In this document: positions 5,488 to 8,401 of the stretch, piece by piece
Numbering within the stretch: position 1 is the first letter of the stretch
Layout of the letters: each line of letters opens with the position of its first letter
DNA from: JTS-RE9 sp964649195
GTDB taxonomy: Bacteria; Planctomycetota; Phycisphaerae; Phycisphaerales; Phycisphaeraceae
NCBI GenBank assembly: GCA_964649195.1
Contig: CAZYPK010000191.1
Span: forward strand, 1 to 8,401
DNA: 8,401 bases
Reading direction: 5' to 3'
The notes under the pieces: model-generated
The model's database searches: none
Told to the model about the DNA's origin: nothing
The model's input: the letters and a program-made list of their open reading frames with translations, nothing else
Made by a program: the position numbers and the translations under genes

Positions 5488-5659
5488 TTCGTTCCGTGCA
5501 GTATCCGTGTAGGGGTGAACAGACTTCGGATACCGCAGCCCCGCCGGTCCCCGGCTCCGGACCAGGCGCACGAACAATGGCAACGTCACGGCAGGCTGTC
5601 GGTCCCACGGCCGGGGCTTCGCGGACTCAGCCCCAGCCACCCTGTTCTTTCACTGCTTC
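5488..5659. other. Gene-free stretch between the RAYT element and cls
   Basis: I see no gene on either strand. It holds gtatccg/cggatac (5501-5507, 5527-5533), a 6-bp inverted pair ggggct/agcccc (5613-5618, 5629-5634), and at 5626-5642 the inverse copy of the 17-nt word found at 585-601. No convincing promoter for cls is visible. Confidence 0.45.
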
Positions 5660-5681
5660 TGCCCCTGCCCCTGCCCCTGCC
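5660..5681 (+). repeat. Hexanucleotide tandem repeat (tgcccc)
   Basis: tgcccc occurs three times in a row (5660-5677), followed by tgcc, and ends 2 bases before the cls ATG. It occupies the place where a Shine-Dalgarno would be expected and contains none. Copy number could vary by slippage, which would change the distance to any upstream signal but not the reading frame. Confidence 0.7.
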
Positions 5682-5683
5682 TT

Positions 5684-7129
5684 ATGAACTGGCTTCTCTT
5701 TCATCAATATGCGGAATGGGTGATTCGCCTGGCGATGGTGCCGGTGATTCTGCGGCGGCGGTTCATGCCCACAACCGCGCTGGCCTGGCTGGCGGTGATT
5801 TTTCTGCTGCCGGAGATCGGGCTGATTTTTTATGCGATCCTCGGCGATGCCCGGCTGGGGCGCAAGCGCATCCGCATGCATCAGAAGGTGATCTACCAGT
5901 CGCGTCAGGACAGCCGCATGTCCCGCCAGCGGCCGCATGTCACCCGGCCCCGCATCGAGAAGGAGCTGGAGCCGATCATTCTTCAGGCCGAGATCATCGG
6001 CGGCATGCCGATCCTGGGCGGCAACCATGTGGAACTGATGGGCGACACCGACGAACTCTTTCGCCGCATCGCCCAGGACATCGACAATGCCAAACATCAC
6101 GTTCATCTGCTCTATTACATTTATGCCGAAGACGAATCGGGGGCCCTCATCAGCGAAGCGATGATCCGTGCGGCGCAGCGCGGCGTGCAGTGTCGGCTGA
6201 TGATCGATTCGGTGGGCTCGATTTCGTTTCGGCGCAGCGCCACGCGGGCCAGGCTCCAGGCGGCCGGCGTGCTCATCTGCGAGGCGCTGCCGGTCAGCTT
6301 CTGGCGGGCGCGGTTCGCACGCATCGATCTGCGCAACCACCGCAAGCTGGCGATCATCGACGGCGCCATCGGCTACACGGGCAGCCACAACGTGGTGAAT
6401 GTGGACTATGGCCGGGGCAAGCGAGGCAGGCGGTTGCAGTGGATCGACCTGAGCGGGCGGTACACCGGCCCCATCGTTCATCAGTTGCAGATCGTCTTCC
6501 TGGAGGACTGGGCTTTCGAGACCGATCACTCGTTCGATCAGGACCTCGACAGCCTGCTGCCGGACCTGGAAGCCACCGGCCAGATGGCGGCCCAGTCGGT
6601 GCCCACGGGACCGAGCGAGAATGATGACTGGCTTCCCAACGTGCTGCTGGCGGCGATCAACTCGGCGAGGCGGAAGGTGGTCATCACCACGCCTTACTTC
6701 GTGCCTGATGAACCGACGCTCGTGGCCCTGCTGATGGCGGCCAGCCGCGGCGTGGAGGTCGAGCTGATCGTGCCCCGCAAGAGCGACACCTGGCTGGTGA
6801 GCACCGCCGGCAAGTTTTACTACGAGCGGCTGCTGGCGGCGGGCGTCCGCATCTACCAGCATCAGGCCGGCCTGCTCCACAGCAAGACGGTGACCATCGA
6901 TGACGCCTTCGCCATGATCGGCTCCACGAACATGGACATCCGCAGCTTCAATCTCAACTTCGAGTTCAACGTGCTGATGTACGGCTCGCAGATCACCCGC
7001 GAACTGCGGTTTGCCCAGAAGTCGTACCTCAACGAATCGGACGAAATCGACCTGACCCAATGGCGCAACCGCCCGGCCTGGAAACGGTATGCCGCCAGCG
7101 CCGCCTCGCTGCTGTCGCCGTTGCTGTGA
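5684..7129 (+). CDS. Cardiolipin synthase (phospholipase D family)
   Basis: A 481-aa membrane-associated enzyme expected to join two phosphatidylglycerols (or use another phosphatidyl donor) to make cardiolipin. An N-terminal hydrophobic region holds one likely membrane helix (about 31-53, TALAWLAVIFLLPEIG) and a weaker one before it (about 3-24). Two HKD catalytic motifs follow. HRKLAIIDGAIGYTGSHN (219-236) has His219, Lys221 and Asp226. HSKTVTIDDAFAMIGSTN (399-416) has His399, Lys401 and Asp406. HHVHLLYYIYAED (138-150) and VVITTPYFVPDE (332-343) are typical of the domain cores, and RSFNLNFEFNV (420-430) of the family's C-terminal part. Length and order match bacterial ClsA-type enzymes (about 480 aa), with nothing missing. 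The ATG at 5684 is the only reasonable start, placing the membrane helices at the N-terminus. No Shine-Dalgarno is visible; a tgcccc repeat lies in its place. It appears monocistronic. Confidence 0.92.
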   Translation: MNWLLFHQYAEWVIRLAMVPVILRRRFMPTTALAWLAVIFLLPEIGLIFYAILGDARLGRKRIRMHQKVIYQSRQDSRMSRQRPHVTRPRIEKELEPIILQAEIIGGMPILGGNHVELMGDTDELFRRIAQDIDNAKHHVHLLYYIYAEDESGALISEAMIRAAQRGVQCRLMIDSVGSISFRRSATRARLQAAGVLICEALPVSFWRARFARIDLRNHRKLAIIDGAIGYTGSHNVVNVDYGRGKRGRRLQWIDLSGRYTGPIVHQLQIVFLEDWAFETDHSFDQDLDSLLPDLEATGQMAAQSVPTGPSENDDWLPNVLLAAINSARRKVVITTPYFVPDEPTLVALLMAASRGVEVELIVPRKSDTWLVSTAGKFYYERLLAAGVRIYQHQAGLLHSKTVTIDDAFAMIGSTNMDIRSFNLNFEFNVLMYGSQITRELRFAQKSYLNESDEIDLTQWRNRPAWKRYAASAASLLSPLL

Positions 7130-7143
7130 GCCGGGGGATCGCG

Positions 7144-7159
7144 AAGCCGCAAGCGGCTT
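7144..7159. repeat. Short perfect palindrome after cls
   Basis: aagccgcaagcggctt is a 16-base perfect palindrome (stem aagccgc/gcggctt) 15 bases after the cls stop. It could act as a weak RNA hairpin at the transcript end, but no T-run follows. A close relative (gccgcttgcggc) is at 7562-7573, suggesting a dispersed intergenic word. Confidence 0.5.
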
Positions 7160-7256
7160 GGGCGTGAGGTTGTTCAGGAATCCACTTCAATAAGAAATAA
7201 GCAATCACCAATAAATAATAACCAATTGCCTTTACTGTCTTCTGTCTCCTGTCCCG

Positions 7257-7324
7257 CAGACGCGCAGCGAGGACGCTGCGGCTACGAGTCCAGACGCGCA
7301 GCGAGGACGCTGCGGCTACGAGTC
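7257..7324 (+). repeat. Perfect 34-bp tandem duplication
   Basis: 7257-7290 is repeated base for base at 7291-7324. Each copy contains gcagcg agga cgctgc, a 6-bp hairpin. Only two copies exist and there is no spacer, so this is not CRISPR. The stretch before it (about 7176-7240) is strikingly AT-rich, with no gene or clear signal. I see nothing further between 7325 and 7388. Confidence 0.85.
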
Positions 7325-7388
7325 TCCCCTCTCCCCGCTCCCGATACGCCGGCCCTACCAGGTGTTTACCCTGTTTCCCGCCGCCCCC

Positions 7389-7417
7389 TTGCTTTGCGGG
7401 ATAACCCGTAGTATAGT
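7389..7417 (+). promoter_or_regulatory. Sigma70-type promoter
   Basis: TTGCTT (7389-7394) and TATAGT (7412-7417) are separated by exactly 17 bp. This is the best consensus match noticed in the window (TTGACA, 17 bp, TATAAT). A start near 7424 is predicted. The first gene downstream begins 357 bp away, and an intrinsic terminator intervenes. Confidence 0.55.
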
Positions 7418-7423
7418 TTGGTG

Positions 7424-7508
7424 ATGAGTTCGCGGTGAGGGATGATTGAACAACTTACTTTGCCCCCCGGAAGGGCGGTGGATCGCTTCGGTGGTCCGCC
7501 GCCTTTTT
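7424..7508 (+). ncRNA. Candidate small RNA or attenuated leader of about 85 nt
   Basis: The stretch runs from the predicted start of the 7389-7417 promoter to the T-run of a strong intrinsic terminator, and it holds no convincing gene. A 35-codon frame (ATG at 7442, TAA ending 7549) runs through the terminator, with its only purine-rich element directly against the ATG, so translation is unlikely. I recognise no known RNA family. It may be an independent small RNA, or the prematurely terminated leader of the DUF3467 gene at 7781. Both readings are inferred from promoter and terminator alone. Confidence 0.4.
7474..7508 (+). terminator. Rho-independent terminator
   Basis: ggcggtggatcgc (7474-7486) pairs with gtggtccgccgcc (7491-7503) over 13 bp counting G-U pairs. 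It closes with the very stable C(UUCG)G tetraloop and is followed immediately by ttttt (7504-7508). This is the clearest terminator in the window, on the plus strand. Confidence 0.82.
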
Positions 7509-7561
7509 CATTTCAGGCTCCGCATAAGGCATATGGGATTCCCAAATAATTTCACCTCCAA

Positions 7562-7602
7562 GCCGCTTGCGGCGTAGCAATCTCCGTTCGCCAGGCGAAC
7601 GG
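7562..7602. repeat. Two adjacent short palindromes
   Basis: gccgc/gcggc (7562-7566, 7569-7573) is followed by ccgttcgcc a ggcgaacgg (7584-7602), a perfect 9-bp stem with one central base. Neither is followed by a T-run. They lie in the 270-bp gene-free stretch ahead of the DUF3467 gene, in which I see no other clear signal. Confidence 0.55.
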
Positions 7603-7769
7603 CCAAATGCGCCGGTCCTGATTTGTTTGACTGGCCAACCGCTCTTGGATTGGTATCTTCCTGTCATAGCTTTCCTTCCACGGCCAAGGGGAGCTTCGCC
7701 GTTTTACGTTGCCCGATGCAGCACCCCCCTCGGTTGTGCCGATGGGCTATTCACCTTGTCCTCTTTTCC

Positions 7770-7774
7770 AGGAG
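7770..7774 (+). promoter_or_regulatory. Ribosome binding site that sets the DUF3467 start
   Basis: AGGAG ends 6 bases before the ATG at 7781. It selects this start over an upstream in-frame ATG at 7709, which has no comparable site and would add 24 residues unlike the family. Confidence 0.7.
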
Positions 7775-7780
7775 CGCCTC

Positions 7781-8179
7781 ATGTCCACCGAAGAACCGCA
7801 TCCCCTCGATGAACAAGCCCGCCAGCAGGCAGGCGGCCAGCAGGTCCGCCTTCGCATCGATCAGCGAAACATGGGCACCCATTACGCCAACGCCTTCCGC
7901 ACCAATGCGACAGCTGACGAGGTGATCCTTGATATGGGTTTGAATCAGGTCATCCCCGCCACTCCCGGCACCCCCGGCTCCACCGGTGCATCAGGTCCTG
8001 ATGGCAAATTGCAGGGGGATGTCGCCGCCGAGATGCTGTTTGACATCAACAGTCGCGTCATCCTCAACTACTTCACCGCCAAACGGCTGGCGATCACGCT
8101 GGGGCAGATCGTCCGCAAGCACGAGGAGCGCTTTGGCGAGTTGAAGCTCAACGTGCAGGATCGTGCCAAGGGGAGATGA
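7781..8179 (+). CDS. DUF3467 domain-containing protein
   Basis: A 132-aa cytosolic-looking protein of the DUF3467 family, whose biochemical role is unknown to me. The family pattern is visible. THYANAFRTNATADEVILDM (33-52) is the conserved YAN...E(E/V)...D(F/M)G block. The helical second half, FDINSRVILNYFTAKRLAIT (87-106) followed by LGQIVRKHEERFGEL (107-121), holds the usual R-V-I-L/T-A-K-RL positions. Between the blocks, residues 63-76 form a short glycine-rich, collagen-like stretch (GTPGSTGASGPDGK), probably a flexible loop. The start is set by the AGGAG at 7770-7774. No partner gene is adjacent within the window. Upstream is the terminator-bearing leader region, downstream only repeats. 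Confidence 0.85.
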   Translation: MSTEEPHPLDEQARQQAGGQQVRLRIDQRNMGTHYANAFRTNATADEVILDMGLNQVIPATPGTPGSTGASGPDGKLQGDVAAEMLFDINSRVILNYFTAKRLAITLGQIVRKHEERFGELKLNVQDRAKGR

Positions 8180-8199
8180 CCGTCAGGGTAAAAGCATAT

Positions 8200-8260
8200 G
8201 GGAGGGCGAGGCGCCCGCCGGGAAGGCGGAGGCTCCGTTGGGAGGGCGAGGCTCCCGCCG
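8200..8260 (+). repeat. GC-rich direct repeat after the DUF3467 gene
   Basis: gggagggcgaggcgcccgcc (8200-8219) recurs at 8240-8259 with a single g/t difference. The 20-base intervening stretch ggaaggcggaggctccgttg is itself a degraded copy. This gives a three-unit array of about 20 bp per unit. It has the look of a dispersed intergenic repeat with no coding or terminator signal. Confidence 0.6.
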
Positions 8261-8265
8261 AGCCG

Positions 8266-8399
8266 TTCGTTTGCAACGGCCCCGCTTTGGGGGCCTGAGC
8301 AAACGAAACTCGCGCGTCAGGCGAACGATCAGGATGACCACGATCACCGGCCGCGCGAATTTCGTTTGCTTCAGCCCGCGGACGGGCTTCGCAAACGAA
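8266..8399. repeat. Nested inverted repeats with four ttcgtttgc/gcaaacgaa arms
   Basis: ttcgtttgc occurs at 8266-8274 and 8361-8369, and its complement gcaaacgaa at 8299-8307 and 8391-8399. The first pair encloses a GC stem (ggcccc/ggggcc, 8278-8283 and 8290-8295). The second encloses another (agcccg/cgggct, 8373-8378 and 8383-8388). The inner arms can instead pair with each other over 18 bp (8299-8316 with 8352-8369) with one mismatch. The unit resembles a REPIN-type pair of hairpins and ends within 2 bases of the window edge, so it may continue. Confidence 0.65.
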
Positions 8400-8401
8400 C
8401 G

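Larger units (their letters stand above)
4708..5490 (+). mobile_element. RAYT (REP-associated tyrosine transposase) element
   Basis: The element is bounded by related inverted ends. aaaacgggacaggtccaat at 4712-4730 reads outward at the left, and its exact complement at 5469-5487 lies at the right. Between them is one gene, a Y1/HUH transposase. The gene starts 28 bases after the left-end similarity (4708-4740) and ends 17 bases before the right-end similarity (5467). The left edge truncates a toxin remnant on the other strand. The same two ends without the gene occur at 803-865. Single-strand transposases of this class leave no target-site duplication, and none is seen. Confidence 0.75.

Noticed and set aside
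4262..5608. Minus-strand frame of 448 codons ending in the putative orphan immunity protein
   Set aside because: Its first three quarters lie antisense to the RAYT transposase and across both element ends. Only the last 106 codons, from the ATG at 4582, are supported as a gene.
5627..7060. Long minus-strand open frame (477 codons) opposite cls
   Set aside because: The opposite strand encodes a clear cardiolipin synthase with both HKD motifs. The minus-strand product has no recognisable motif and is a GC-rich shadow.
7144..7159. Intrinsic terminator for cls
   Set aside because: The hairpin is perfect but short and lacks any T-run, and the same word occurs elsewhere in the window. It is kept only as a repeat.
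7257..7324. Possible CRISPR array
   Set aside because: There are only two copies, directly abutting with no spacer, and no cas genes are nearby.
7442..7549. Small 35-codon plus-strand frame after the 7389-7417 promoter
   Set aside because: Its purine-rich stretch abuts the ATG with no spacing, and the strong intrinsic terminator lies inside it, so translation of the whole frame is unlikely.
7455..7667. Minus-strand 70-codon frame across the terminator region
   Set aside because: It runs through palindromes and the terminator hairpin, has no ribosome site, and has no recognisable motif.

Overview
The window looks like a stretch of a GC-rich bacterial chromosome. Two ordinary housekeeping-type regions flank an accessory island of about 5 kb. 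Organism: several short intergenic words (aagccgcaagcggctt, ggagggcgaggctcccgccg, the acctctccc/gggagaggt hairpin), a REP-associated (RAYT) transposase, a DUF3467 gene and weak or absent Shine-Dalgarno sequences would fit a Planctomycetota-like genome. This is an inference from sequence style, not a demonstrated placement.

Layout. 1-209 is intergenic repeat sequence. 210-554 (+) encodes a single-domain O6-alkylguanine-DNA alkyltransferase-like protein, probably translated from a leaderless mRNA. 555-985 has no gene but holds three different REP-like or miniature mobile elements (651-756, 803-865, 917-969). 986-4152 (-) is a polymorphic-toxin module: an RHS core fragment without its N-terminus runs into a C-terminal HNH-type (HH...N...H) toxin, followed 10 bp later by a small putative immunity gene. 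The next stretch, 4209-4707 (-), is the remnant of a second module: the last 40 codons of a displaced toxin and its intact 106-aa putative immunity gene. The junction between that second toxin and its immunity gene is present twice (4116-4208 and 4546-4638), and the RHS core fragment begins exactly where the second copy breaks off. This records cassette shuffling.

The displaced toxin stops at the left edge of a RAYT element (4708 to about 5490) carrying a 226-aa Y1/HUH transposase. The outer ends of this element, joined without the gene, make up the 803-865 mini-element. This gives a candidate autonomous/non-autonomous pair in one window.

The right flank holds a cardiolipin-synthase-like phospholipase D protein (5684-7129, +). 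A 650-bp gene-poor stretch follows, with a perfect 34-bp tandem duplication, a good sigma70-type promoter and, 57 bp after its -10 box, a textbook intrinsic terminator with a UUCG loop. Together these suggest an unannotated small RNA or attenuated leader of about 85 nt. Last come a DUF3467 gene with a short collagen-like insert (7781-8179, +) and a set of nested inverted repeats running to the window edge.

How it fits together: the RHS/toxin/immunity pieces form an interbacterial-competition locus that has apparently been rearranged and invaded by REP/RAYT-type elements. The alkyltransferase, Cls and DUF3467 genes look like background chromosome unrelated to it.
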